Shown: positions 16,806 to 25,721 of the stretch, in pieces
How the letters are laid out: every line of letters begins with the position of its first letter
How positions within the stretch are numbered: position 1 is the first letter of the stretch
Source: Bacteroidota bacterium
GTDB taxonomy: Bacteria; Bacteroidota; Bacteroidia; Chitinophagales; Chitinophagaceae
DNA length: 64,000 nucleotides
Direction: 5' to 3'
NCBI GenBank assembly: GCA_023387985.1
Contig: JAEWHC010000009.1
Coordinates: 1,054,001 to 1,118,000, forward strand
Translations under genes and position numbers: made by a program
Notes under the pieces: generated by a model
Told to the model about the DNA's origin: nothing
Seen by the model: the letters and a program-made list of their open reading frames with translations, nothing else
Databases searched by the model: none

Positions 16806-18275
16806 TTAAGATATATTATGTAATAATTCGTTTGCCACTATTTTACCGGAAATAATGGAAGGTGGAACACCGGGACCAGGCACGGTTAACTGCCCGGTAT
16901 AGAATAGATTGGGCAATTTTCGGTTTCTTATTTTGGGCTTCAACACGGCCGTCTGATTTAACGTATTTGCCAATCCATAGGCATTACCCCCATAAGCATT
17001 GTAATCTACAGTGAAATCACTGACGCAATAGCTTTTACTATATTCAATTTTTGAAGCTAAGCCTTTTGCACCGGTTATTTTTTCTATCCTGGATAACATT
17101 TCGTGCAAATATTTTTCGCGGATTGATTCTTCGTCATTTATGCCCAGAGCCAATGGCATTAACAGGAAGAGATTTTCTTTTCCTTTTGGTGCTACGGTAT
17201 CATCTGTTTTAGATGGGCAGCAACAGTAGAATAACGGATGGTCAGGCCATTTCTTTTCTTCGTATATACAAGAGATGTGGTCATCTAAATTATTTTCAAA
17301 AAACAAAGTGTGGTGTTTCAAATTGGAAATGGTGTCGTTTATACCTAAATAATAGATCAGACTTGATGGCGCAAAAATTCTGGTTTCCCAATATTCTTCA
17401 CTATAATTTCGATATGCTTTATCTAATAGGGTTTCTGTATGGTGATAGTCAGATGAGGCTATGACAGCATCAAACTGGTGAATCTTTCCATTAATTGTTA
17501 GGGATTGTACCAGCCCGTTCTGGATATTTATCTTTTCTACGTTACTATTAAAATGAAAAGTCGCGCCTTCCTGTTCAGCTACCTTTTTCATTGCCAAAAC
17601 GAGTTCATAAAAACCACCCAATGGATAATGGGTGCCCAAAACATAACCTCCATAATTCATTAAACTATACAGCGCAGGAATGTTTTTGGGCGAAGCACCA
17701 AGAAAGATTACCGGAAACTCCATGAGTGTTCTCAACTTTTCATTATTGAAATATTTGGCCACATAACTTCGGAAATTGGTTAGCAGATCTAATTTGAGGG
17801 CATTTTTGGCCATTTTTGGCGATACAAATTCAAACCAGGTATGCGAAGGTTTGATCACAAAATCCTTCATTCCAACTTCATACTTGAATTTTGCTGCCTT
17901 CATGAAGGAAAGCAACTTCTCACCGGCGCCGTTTTCCAGTTGCTCAAAGACTGCCTGTAATTCTTCGAAGCTTTTGGGTACAGCAACCTTCTCATCAGAA
18001 AAAATGATTTCAAACTGAGGGTTCAAAGCAACCAAGGCAAAAAAATCAGCTGTTTTATGATTAAAATCGGCAAAGAAATCGTCGATCACATCTGGCATCC
18101 AATACCAACTAGGCCCCATATCAAAAACAAAACCTTCCGCTGTACGGAATTGCCTCGCCCTGCCACCCGGTTGATTATGTTTTTCAAAAACATGCACCTC
18201 AAATCCGTGTTTAGCGGCATAAGCGGAAGCAGACAATCCTGAAAAACCTGAACCAATAACAGCTACTTTCTTCAT
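16806..18275 (-). CDS. crtI: Phytoene desaturase
   Basis: The 489-residue FAD-dependent enzyme desaturates phytoene to lycopene in four steps. It starts with the dinucleotide-binding AVIGSGFSGLSASAYAAKHG and FEKHNQPGGRAR, has GPSWYWMPDV, and ends with the CrtI-type signature GQLTVPGPGVPPSIISGK. Length is typical. The start codon directly abuts the marR stop (18275/18276), so regulator and pathway are translated from one message. Confidence 0.96.
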   Translation of the reverse strand: MKKVAVIGSGFSGLSASAYAAKHGFEVHVFEKHNQPGGRARQFRTAEGFVFDMGPSWYWMPDVIDDFFADFNHKTADFFALVALNPQFEIIFSDEKVAVPKSFEELQAVFEQLENGAGEKLLSFMKAAKFKYEVGMKDFVIKPSHTWFEFVSPKMAKNALKLDLLTNFRSYVAKYFNNEKLRTLMEFPVIFLGASPKNIPALYSLMNYGGYVLGTHYPLGGFYELVLAMKKVAEQEGATFHFNSNVEKINIQNGLVQSLTINGKIHQFDAVIASSDYHHTETLLDKAYRNYSEEYWETRIFAPSSLIYYLGINDTISNLKHHTLFFENNLDDHISCIYEEKKWPDHPLFYCCCPSKTDDTVAPKGKENLFLLMPLALGINDEESIREKYLHEMLSRIEKITGAKGLASKIEYSKSYCVSDFTVDYNAYGGNAYGLANTLNQTAVLKPKIRNRKLPNLFYTGQLTVPGPGVPPSIISGKIVANELLHNIS

Positions 18276-18926
18276 TTACCTAATTTTTAAAGCCTCGTTT
18301 AACAGATGCTCAGTTTTAATGTTCTTTTCATAAATCGGGTGATGAAAGTCGTCAAGTTTATTAAGTAACCGTATCAATACCATCTTTTCATTCTTTGATA
18401 AATTTCCGGTAACGATTTCAGTCGCTTTTCTAATTTTATCCATTTGATTTTCTAATGCGGTTAACCCATTTTGAGTTATAGAGATGACTTTACTTCTTTT
18501 GTCTGTTTTTGAATGGCGTTGTTCAATCCAACCCGAATGAATAAGCCGGTTGATGATTTGCATACCCACGGATTTTTCGTGCACATTCTTCTTTATTAAA
18601 TCCATCTTTGACATTTCACCGAAAGCCTTCAAGCTAATCAGGTAAATAAAATCTTCCTGCGTGGAAAAGGCCGAACCTGAAATTGCGGATTTAGAGTAGC
18701 TTTTGGCATATCTGTTTAAATGCACAATCAATGTGTTAATTACGCTTTCTGCACTTCGTCCATTCTCCTTTCCTTCCCAATCTGGCTCCGTATCGTACGG
18801 TTGATGCGCGTCCGAAATCCAATTTTTTAACCCTTCTACCGTAGCTTCAAAGTTGTTGTTAACCCGGTTTTCATTCTCGAATTGTTGCACTAAATCTATG
18901 ACATCTTTAATCAGATTGTAATTCAT
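18276..18926 (-). CDS. MarR family transcriptional regulator of the crt cluster
   Basis: The 216-residue protein has a 70-residue N-terminal extension and then a MarR winged helix: LISLKAFGEMSKMDLIKK, EKSVGMQIINRLIHSGWI as recognition region, and the wing KTDKRSKVISIT. A long C-terminal helix for dimerisation follows. It is the first gene of the crt operon. A perfect inverted repeat (19153-19171) just upstream, between its promoter and that of the TonB receptor, is the likely operator. Corynebacterium CrtR, also MarR-type, represses crt genes and responds to GGPP; similar logic here is inference. Confidence 0.88.
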   Translation of the reverse strand: MNYNLIKDVIDLVQQFENENRVNNNFEATVEGLKNWISDAHQPYDTEPDWEGKENGRSAESVINTLIVHLNRYAKSYSKSAISGSAFSTQEDFIYLISLKAFGEMSKMDLIKKNVHEKSVGMQIINRLIHSGWIEQRHSKTDKRSKVISITQNGLTALENQMDKIRKATEIVTGNLSKNEKMVLIRLLNKLDDFHHPIYEKNIKTEHLLNEALKIR

Positions 18927-19144
18927 TTTGACAAATGTTTAACTATTAGCCGGTGCGGTGTTAGATCTCACACCATTAGGTTTGAGCATAAATACTTTGT
19001 TGGGCTGGTTTCAAATAACACTTTCTCATACTTTCATACATCAGTATAATACCAGTCAGATAATATGTAAGATGTTGACGCATAGCTATTTGCATTATTT
19101 TATTGATTAATGGTTTATCATTTCCAGTTCAATAGGTCAGAATG

Positions 19145-19152
19145 CAAATATA
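19145..19152 (-). promoter_or_regulatory. Putative -7 element of marR-crt operon
   Basis: TATATTTG on the minus strand fits TAnnTTTG. Its upstream edge touches the inverted repeat at 19153-19171, and a TTTG lies 23 bases upstream, so the repeat fills the spacer between the two promoter elements. Confidence 0.5.
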
Positions 19153-19171
19153 CTATTAAAATATTTAATAG
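19153..19171. promoter_or_regulatory. Perfect inverted repeat, candidate MarR operator
   Basis: CTATTAAA-ATA-TTTAATAG: two 8-base arms with a 3-base centre. MarR proteins bind palindromes of this size. Its location inside the leftward promoter spacer and about 36 bases upstream of the rightward -7 element would allow one dimer to control both directions. Confidence 0.6.
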
Positions 19172-19206
19172 TTCACAAATACACTTATATCTATCTTAAA
19201 GAAGTA

Positions 19207-19214
19207 TACTTTTG
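19207..19214 (+). promoter_or_regulatory. Putative -7 element of the TonB receptor gene
   Basis: TACTTTTG fits TAnnTTTG and lies 20 bases before the ATG at 19235, with a purine-rich AGAGGTAGG in between as a likely ribosome-binding site. No clear -33 TTTG was seen. Confidence 0.55.
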
Positions 19215-19234
19215 CACAAAATATAGAGGTAGGT

Positions 19235-21661
19235 ATGAGAAATGTTATTGTCTTATTGGTTTTTATTTTCATCGGAAATGGGATTTTTGGCCAGACATCA
19301 GGCACGATTACTGGTGTGGTTATAGACAAAAACACCCAGGAATTTTTAGTGGGGGTGGGAATAAGCATTGCCGGGGCAGATACGATATATACGCAATCGG
19401 ATGAAAATGGGAATTTTTCGGTTCGACTTCCGGTTGGCAAATACAATTTAGAAGCCACTTATATTGGCTATACACCATTTGTGCTCTATAATATCAATTT
19501 GAGTTCGGGGAACGCTCAAATTCTACAAATAGAACTGGACCCCCAAAGTCAGGAATTACAGGAAGTGGTTATTAAGGCAGGTAAATCGGTTCGGGCAACG
19601 GATATGGTAACACCTTTAGCCACACAAAAATTAACTGCTGAAGAAATTAAGGTAAATCCGGGTGGCAATTTTGATGTTTCAAAAGTTATCCAGGTTTTGC
19701 CAGGCGTTGCAGGGGGAACAACGCCGAATAGAAATGACATCATTGTACGTGGTGGTGGCCCGAGTGAAAATGTATATTATGTAGATGGAATAGAAATCCC
19801 GGTGTTAAATCACTTTCAAACCCAGGGAGCAAGCGGTGGAGCTACAGGAATATTGAATGTATCATTTATTCAAGATGTGCAACTCACTTCATCAGCTTTT
19901 AACGCAAAGTACGACAACGCTTTGGCTTCGACATTTGTTATCAAACAACGAAACGGAAACCCTGATAAACTAAGTGGGAACTTCCGCTTGTCCGGAACTG
20001 AATTTGCTGCCATGTTGGAAGGCCCATTGTCAACCAAAACAACATTTATGGTTTCCGCAAGACGCTCATATTTGCAGTTCTTATTTAAGTTATTGGATCT
20101 GCCCATCAGACCAGACTATTATGATTTTCAATACAAAATCAACCATAAATTCAACAATAAAACAGAACTGACTTTTATAGGTGTAGGAGCGATTGACAAT
20201 TTTAAATTAGAGGTTCCTAAGAAAAGTGATGCCAATACAGAATACATTAACCGGGCAAATCCTTTGATCAATCAATGGAACTATACCGTTGGAGCCACGT
20301 TGAAAAAATTGGTAAATAACGGGTACTACACCGTCGCGTTAAGCAGAAATATGTTGTTTAATGGGGCAGAACGGTATGAAAACAACGCTTCGAAAAGCGG
20401 TAGTAAATTGTTCACGCTGGCTAGTCACGAAATAGAAAACAAACTTCGGTTTGATATGAATAAATATAAAAATGGATGGAAATACAGTTACGGATCAGAC
20501 GCTCAATATGTGAAATACGATGCTGATATTTTCAATACGATTAAAGAACAGGTAAAGGATAATAACGGAAATATAATCAGTGAGGCTATCAGTTTTTCAA
20601 GCAATACAGCAATTGATTTTTTCAAATTTGGCGCATATGGGCAGGTTGCCAAATATTTGTTTGATGATAAAGTATTGTTGTCGGGAGGTATCCGGACAGA
20701 CATCAACACGTATACGAAAAGTGGTTTAAACCCATTGAGCACGCTTTCTCCGAGAGCTTCATTCTCCTATATTTTCAATAACGAATGGAATATTTCGGCT
20801 TCGGTTGGAAGTTATTACAAGTTACCTGTTTATACAATGCTTGGGTACGCCGACAACATTGGAATACGTACCAATAAGGATTTGAAATACACAAATTCCA
20901 TTCATTACACAATCGGAACGGAATATATTCCGAGAAATGATTTACGTTTTACTGTAGAAGCATTTTACAAAGATTACAGAAACTACCCTGTATCTTTAAC
21001 CAACGGAATTTCCTTCGCTAACATCGGCACAGATTATTCAGCGGTGGGTAGCGACAACTACGCTTCAACAGGACGAGGAAAAGTTTATGGAATAGAGGCA
21101 TATGTCCAACAAAAACTCATTAAAAACCTTTTTTATGTTGCCAGTGCTACACTCTACAAATCTGAGTTTTCGGGCATTGACAATAAGTTTAGATCATCAA
21201 CCTGGGATTATGGGTTTATTGTTTCTTCAACGTTCGGCTATAAATTTAAAAGGAATTGGGACATCGGGTTGAAATACAGAATTGCCGGAGGGCAGCCCTA
21301 CACGCCGTTTAATTTAGCCGCCTCAACGGCAAATTATATGATTACCGGAACAGGTGTTTATGATTATTCACAACTCAACACGGTACGACTTCCCATGTTC
21401 AATCAATTGGATTTGAGAATAGATAAAAAGTTCAATTTTAATAAGGTTAGCTTAAATGTATTTGCAGATTTTCAAAATCTGTTGTTCTATAAGACGCCTT
21501 ATTTACCAAAATTTACTTTTGAAAGAACTGAAGACAACTCAGGTTTTAAAACAACAGATGGGCAACCTGTTAAGGCAGACGGAAGCAACGTTTTTCCACT
21601 CATTCTTAATGACAGGTCTGCTACAATTGTACCTTCAATTGGATTTATATTTGAATTTTAA
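19235..21661 (+). CDS. TonB-dependent receptor with carboxypeptidase-regulatory-like N-domain
   Basis: The 808-residue outer-membrane protein has a signal peptide (to about residue 20) and a CarboxypepD_reg-like beta-sandwich (about 22-105, GVVIDKNTQEFLVGVGISI). A plug domain follows (about 120-220, with NRNDIIVRGGGPSENVYYVDG), then a barrel ending in the aromatic FIFEF. Such receptors import a ligand with TonB-ExbBD energy; the substrate is unknown. It lacks a SusD partner. It is divergent from the crt operon and shares its control region and low GC, so it may be co-regulated with carotenoid genes. Confidence 0.9.
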   Translation: MRNVIVLLVFIFIGNGIFGQTSGTITGVVIDKNTQEFLVGVGISIAGADTIYTQSDENGNFSVRLPVGKYNLEATYIGYTPFVLYNINLSSGNAQILQIELDPQSQELQEVVIKAGKSVRATDMVTPLATQKLTAEEIKVNPGGNFDVSKVIQVLPGVAGGTTPNRNDIIVRGGGPSENVYYVDGIEIPVLNHFQTQGASGGATGILNVSFIQDVQLTSSAFNAKYDNALASTFVIKQRNGNPDKLSGNFRLSGTEFAAMLEGPLSTKTTFMVSARRSYLQFLFKLLDLPIRPDYYDFQYKINHKFNNKTELTFIGVGAIDNFKLEVPKKSDANTEYINRANPLINQWNYTVGATLKKLVNNGYYTVALSRNMLFNGAERYENNASKSGSKLFTLASHEIENKLRFDMNKYKNGWKYSYGSDAQYVKYDADIFNTIKEQVKDNNGNIISEAISFSSNTAIDFFKFGAYGQVAKYLFDDKVLLSGGIRTDINTYTKSGLNPLSTLSPRASFSYIFNNEWNISASVGSYYKLPVYTMLGYADNIGIRTNKDLKYTNSIHYTIGTEYIPRNDLRFTVEAFYKDYRNYPVSLTNGISFANIGTDYSAVGSDNYASTGRGKVYGIEAYVQQKLIKNLFYVASATLYKSEFSGIDNKFRSSTWDYGFIVSSTFGYKFKRNWDIGLKYRIAGGQPYTPFNLAASTANYMITGTGVYDYSQLNTVRLPMFNQLDLRIDKKFNFNKVSLNVFADFQNLLFYKTPYLPKFTFERTEDNSGFKTTDGQPVKADGSNVFPLILNDRSATIVPSIGFIFEF

Positions 21662-21780
21662 TGAAGCCAATCACAACACTTAAATATGGGACTCCTTTAG
21701 CAGTTTTTCGATGCTCATCTTGAATCGCAACAAAAGAGCCAATAGCATACCCGATGAAATCAAATGACTGGGCCGCACAA

Positions 21781-21791
21781 AATCCAGTCCT
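21781..21791 (+). repeat. Right copy of 11-base direct repeat (candidate attachment core)
   Basis: AATCCAGTCCT, identical to bases 11638-11648 in the tRNA-Leu T-arm/acceptor. It ends on the stop codon of panB and lies 120 bases after the TonB receptor gene, at the place where base composition returns to that of the surrounding chromosome. Confidence 0.35.
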
Positions 21792-22606
21792 CAGTAGGAT
21801 TCCTTTTCTGAAGGAAAATCCCCGTCTTTCACATCCTGGATATATTGGGTTACTGCGGTATTGATTTGTTCATGCAATTCAAGATAGCGGCGCAAAAACC
21901 TGGGTTTAAATTCTACATTGATACCCAGCATATCATGCATAACCAGAACCTGGCCATCGCAATGCGGGCCGGCACCAATGCCAATGGTGGGAATGGAAAG
22001 GCTTTCGGAAACTTCCTTTGCCAGGGCAGCCGGGATTTTCTCCAGCACCAAAGCAAAGCATCCGGTTTCTTCAAGTAATTTGGCATCGGCTTTCAATTTT
22101 TCCGCTTCGGCTTCTTCCTTCGCCCGAACAGCATACGTACCAAATTTATAAATACTTTGCGGGGTTAACCCGAGGTGTCCCATTACAGGAATTCCGGCAT
22201 CCACAATTTTGCGTATGCTTTTTATCACCTCACTTCCGCCTTCAAGTTTGATGCTGTGTCCACCTGTTTCTTTCATTACGCGAATGGCCGATGCCAGGGC
22301 GAGTTCGCTGTTGCTTTGGTAAGAGCCAAAAGGAAGGTCTACCACTACGAGACAACGGTTAACACCACGCACCACGCATTGACCATGGTAGATCATTTGG
22401 TCCAGGGTAAGCGGCAAGGTGGTTTCATGCCCGGCCATAACGTTGCTTGCGCTATCTCCAACGAGCAGCACATCAATACCGGCATCATCGAACAATTTGG
22501 CAAATGAAAAATCATAGGCAGTAAGCATGGAGATTTTTTCTCCCTGCATTTTCATTTGGTGCAGCGTATTGGTGGTTATTTTTTTAATTTCTTTATGGGC
22601 GGACAT
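21791..22606 (-). CDS. panB: 3-methyl-2-oxobutanoate hydroxymethyltransferase
   Basis: PanB adds a hydroxymethyl group from methylene-tetrahydrofolate to 2-oxoisovalerate, giving ketopantoate for pantothenate and CoA synthesis. The 271 residues include the conserved ISMLTAYDFSFAKLFDDAGID, LLVGDSASNVMAGHETTLP, GSYQSN and IGIGAGPHCDGQVLV segments, with the Mg-ligating aspartates. It is the last gene of the ppk-ppx-panB unit (1 base after ppx). The partner genes panC and panD lie about 6 kb away on the same strand. Confidence 0.97.
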   Translation of the reverse strand: MSAHKEIKKITTNTLHQMKMQGEKISMLTAYDFSFAKLFDDAGIDVLLVGDSASNVMAGHETTLPLTLDQMIYHGQCVVRGVNRCLVVVDLPFGSYQSNSELALASAIRVMKETGGHSIKLEGGSEVIKSIRKIVDAGIPVMGHLGLTPQSIYKFGTYAVRAKEEAEAEKLKADAKLLEETGCFALVLEKIPAALAKEVSESLSIPTIGIGAGPHCDGQVLVMHDMLGINVEFKPRFLRRYLELHEQINTAVTQYIQDVKDGDFPSEKESY

Positions 22607-22607
22607 G

Positions 22608-23513
22608 CTATAGAATTTTAGGCAGTAAGTTATTTTTTTTCAAATCCTCAAAAAGGTACTTGATCAATCCATCTACCAGGCCAATCTGGGGAATATAGAT
22701 CGATTTGATGCCGGCCCATTTCATGGCATTGATGTAAATATCCAGGGCTGGCACAATTACATCGGCACGGTCTTCCCGCATCTTAAAGTTGACAATGCGT
22801 TCGGCAACCGAAAGCCGATCAAGCTGGTTGTAATAATTGGTAAGGGTGCCAATGGAAAGCGGTTGCCCGGTTTTGACTTTAGCCATGCTTGCAATTTTGT
22901 TGATGTTGCCACCAGATCCGATGGCCACCATATTGCCGTTGGTTTTCAGTTTGGTTTTGAGGGAGGTTTTCATGTATTCCCAGGTGGTACTGGCTACACT
23001 GTTTTGCATAAGGCGTATGGTGCCGATATCAAAAGATTGACGGAATGTTTGTTTGCCCCTGTAAAAAGCTGTGATTTCCGTACTGCCGCCGCCAACATCA
23101 ATATAGAGGTAGCTGTTGTCTTTACTCATTTCCTCAGCCGTATGATTTGCCTGGATATATGTTGCCTCCTGCTGACCGGAAATGACCTCAATATCAATTC
23201 GGGTTTCTTTGCGCACCTGTTGAATGATCTCACGGGCATTGGCGGCATCCCGCATGGCACTCGTGGCGCAGGCCTTCAGATATTTTACGCCATAAGCGTC
23301 CAGAATGTGGCGGTATGCATGCATGGTATGTACAAGCATATGTTTCCGCTCATCGGAAATCACGCCTTTGGCAAATACGTCCATACCCAGGCGCAGCGGA
23401 ACCCTCACGAGGTTGGCCTTACTGAAAACAGGTTGTTTTTTTTCGTTATAATGAATACTGCTGATCAACAACCGGGCGGCATTGCTTCCTATATCGATTG
23501 AGGCTAAATACAT
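22608..23513 (-). CDS. ppx: Ppx/GppA family exopolyphosphatase
   Basis: The 301-residue protein has the actin-like ATPase fold of Ppx/GppA: YLASIDIGSNAARLLI at the N-terminus, TSAMRDAANA, and the phosphate-binding YIDVGGGSTEI and AIGSGGNINKIA loops. It is short, lacking the C-terminal HD-like domain of E. coli Ppx. It would shorten polyphosphate or hydrolyse (p)ppGpp pentaphosphate. It lies 17 bases downstream of ppk1, so polyphosphate synthesis and breakdown are encoded together. Confidence 0.92.
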   Translation of the reverse strand: MYLASIDIGSNAARLLISSIHYNEKKQPVFSKANLVRVPLRLGMDVFAKGVISDERKHMLVHTMHAYRHILDAYGVKYLKACATSAMRDAANAREIIQQVRKETRIDIEVISGQQEATYIQANHTAEEMSKDNSYLYIDVGGGSTEITAFYRGKQTFRQSFDIGTIRLMQNSVASTTWEYMKTSLKTKLKTNGNMVAIGSGGNINKIASMAKVKTGQPLSIGTLTNYYNQLDRLSVAERIVNFKMREDRADVIVPALDIYINAMKWAGIKSIYIPQIGLVDGLIKYLFEDLKKNNLLPKIL

Positions 23514-23530
23514 TGGCCGAAAAGTAAAAA

Positions 23531-25666
23531 CTATTTTTGGATTTGAATCAATTCCTTCTCGCTAAATCTCGGATGTGCCGGAGATTTTATTTTTTTGGCA
23601 GCCAGGTAAAGCCAGGTTTCAATCTGGCTGCGGGTTTTCTTCCGCACATTGTTGCGCACATATTCATTCTTGAAGTTGGCCGTGAGCATCCTAGCCTTTA
23701 CGTTGTCTTTCAACTGGATGTTGAGGATGTCCAGCATTTCAGTTCTCAGGTTTGGATCAAGAATGGGTATAGTAGCCTCCACGCGGTGGTCGAGGTTGCG
23801 CACCATAATGTCCGCGGAACTCAGGAAAACTTTCGGCTTGCCATCATTGTAAAATGCGAAGACCCGGGCGTGTTCGAGGTATTCGTCCACTATGCTGATG
23901 CAGTAAGGCTGGATCTTCGGCCTGGGTTTGAGGGAAGAAAAATTGGCTGAATAGATGCCACGAACGATCAGGTTCAGTTCAACACCCTCCTGGGCGGCTT
24001 TGTATAGTTGGTCGATAAGGATCTGGTCACTCAGCGAATTGACTTTAATGATGATTCTTGCGGGTTTGCCGGCCCGGGCATGGCTAATTTCTTTGTTGAT
24101 CATTTGCTGTAATTGCCGGCGCGTATTGATGGGGCTCACCCAAAGTGTTTTGCAGGCTTTCAGCTTCGACATATTGATATCGGGTTTTTCCAGGTAATGG
24201 AAAATGTTTTCCATGTCGGTCGTTACTTCTTTACGGGAAGTGAGGATACATTGATCGCCGTAAATGCGTGCTGTTTTTTCGTGCAGATTGCCGGTGCTCA
24301 CCAAGCCATAACTGATCCTGTTTTTGCCAGATTTTTTTTGAATGAGGCAAAGTTTGGCGTGCACTTTCATGTTGGGAAATACATTCAGTACTTTTACGCC
24401 TTCCTGTTCCAGCACTTCTTTCCAGTGCAGGTTGGCCTCTTCATCAAAACGGGCCCTAAGCTCCATAAATACCACCACTTTCTTTCCGTTGCGTACCGCG
24501 TTAATCAGGGCGTTCACGATTTTAGACTGTGAGGCGAGCCGGTAGGCCGTGAGTTTGATGGTATGGACATCGCTATCCATGGCGGCTTCGCGAAGCATAT
24601 CCACCACCGACATGAAGTTGTGGTAAGGAAAAGAAAGCATGACATCCTTTTCCATAACTACGTCTACAATGCGGCGGCCGTCGTCGAGGTCAGGATGGGT
24701 GAATGGAGATTTCCTTTTCTTTTTACTGGGTACAACATCCGGGAATTCCATGAAATGGCGAAAATTGTGGATACGTCCACCGCCAATAATATTGTCTTTG
24801 AATGAAAGGTTCAGCCTGCCCATCAGGTAACCAAGCAATTCCTTATCCATTTCATTATCATGCACCAACCGAACCGGTTTGCCTTCGCGGCGCTGCTTCA
24901 GGCCCTTCTCAATTTTTTGAACGAAACTGCTGGTAAAATCTTCGTCAATTTCAATTTCGGCGTCCTTGGTCAGTTTAAATAAATGGGCCGAAAAACTGTC
25001 GAAATCGAAAAATGAAAAAATATGCGGTAAATTATATCGCACCACATCTTCAAGCAAGATGATATCCGTTTCTCCCCGCCTTTTGGGAAGAATGACAAAG
25101 CGGCTGCCCACACCACTTACCGGCACCTCAATGAGTGAATATTTCTTAAACTGCGGTGTGTCTTCTTTCCACATCGCCACAGCAAGGTAAATGGACTTGT
25201 CGCGCAGGTATGGCATCTGTGGAATATCCTGGATCATCAGGGGAATGAGGTTGGGACTAACCACATCGTCATAATATTTTTCGACAAAAGTTTTTTGCTC
25301 GGCCGTCAGCTGCTTCTCATTGCGAAGATTAATTTTCAATTCTTTGAGCTCCCGCAAAATGCCATTCCATATGCGGTTGAATTCTTCCTGCTGTTCGAGA
25401 ACTCCCTTAAATATACCTTCCAGTATTTCAGCAGGCGAGTGTTCCAAATGCATCCTTAATTTCTTCGGGCTCAGCTTTGCTTCTTCCATACGCTTCAAAG
25501 AAGCGACACGTACCCGGAAAAACTCATCCTGGTTGTTGGAATGAATGCCTAAAAAGCGGATGCGCTCCTTGAGTGGCACAGTGGGGTCTTTGGCTTCCTG
25601 GAGAACCCGTGCGTTGAAACTTAACCATGAAATATCGCGGGGAATAATATGTGTTTTGGCTGTCAT
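23531..25666 (-). CDS. ppk1: Polyphosphate kinase 1
   Basis: Ppk1 reversibly makes inorganic polyphosphate from ATP. The 711 residues have the N-terminal helical domain (RDISWLSFNARVLQEA), head domain, and two phospholipase-D-like catalytic domains. The autophosphorylated histidine lies in FPNMKVHAKLCLIQKK, and the second conserved histidine in DEYLEHARVFAFYNDG; LVSTGNLHEKTARIYGD and LSSADIMVRNLDHRVE are also present. It is the first gene of the ppk-ppx-panB unit. Confidence 0.97.
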   Translation of the reverse strand: MTAKTHIIPRDISWLSFNARVLQEAKDPTVPLKERIRFLGIHSNNQDEFFRVRVASLKRMEEAKLSPKKLRMHLEHSPAEILEGIFKGVLEQQEEFNRIWNGILRELKELKINLRNEKQLTAEQKTFVEKYYDDVVSPNLIPLMIQDIPQMPYLRDKSIYLAVAMWKEDTPQFKKYSLIEVPVSGVGSRFVILPKRRGETDIILLEDVVRYNLPHIFSFFDFDSFSAHLFKLTKDAEIEIDEDFTSSFVQKIEKGLKQRREGKPVRLVHDNEMDKELLGYLMGRLNLSFKDNIIGGGRIHNFRHFMEFPDVVPSKKKRKSPFTHPDLDDGRRIVDVVMEKDVMLSFPYHNFMSVVDMLREAAMDSDVHTIKLTAYRLASQSKIVNALINAVRNGKKVVVFMELRARFDEEANLHWKEVLEQEGVKVLNVFPNMKVHAKLCLIQKKSGKNRISYGLVSTGNLHEKTARIYGDQCILTSRKEVTTDMENIFHYLEKPDINMSKLKACKTLWVSPINTRRQLQQMINKEISHARAGKPARIIIKVNSLSDQILIDQLYKAAQEGVELNLIVRGIYSANFSSLKPRPKIQPYCISIVDEYLEHARVFAFYNDGKPKVFLSSADIMVRNLDHRVEATIPILDPNLRTEMLDILNIQLKDNVKARMLTANFKNEYVRNNVRKKTRSQIETWLYLAAKKIKSPAHPRFSEKELIQIQK

Positions 25667-25690
25667 TATCCTGTCTAAAGTCTATTCTGT

Positions 25691-25698
25691 CAAAATTA
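25691..25698 (-). promoter_or_regulatory. Putative -7 element for ppk1-ppx-panB
   Basis: TAATTTTG on the minus strand fits TAnnTTTG and lies 25 bases before the ppk1 start, in the short gap after the preceding lipoprotein gene. Confidence 0.45.
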
Positions 25699-25721
25699 AA
25701 CAAGGCAAAACACTTCCTTTG

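Larger units (their letters stand above)
18927..19234. promoter_or_regulatory. Divergent control region between marR-crt operon and TonB receptor
   Basis: About 308 AT-rich bases without a gene. It contains a leftward -7 element (19145-19152), a rightward -7 element (19207-19214) and a perfect 19-base inverted repeat between them. The marR leader is long (about 220 bases) and I saw no clear riboswitch or strong hairpin in it. Confidence 0.7.

Noticed and set aside
12041..21661. Prophage or integrative element with its own mobility genes
   Set aside because: Despite the tRNA and repeat at its ends, the block has no integrase, transposase, relaxase or phage gene.
22863..23501. 212-codon plus-strand frame opposite ppx
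   Set aside because: Shadow of a well-supported Ppx/GppA gene.
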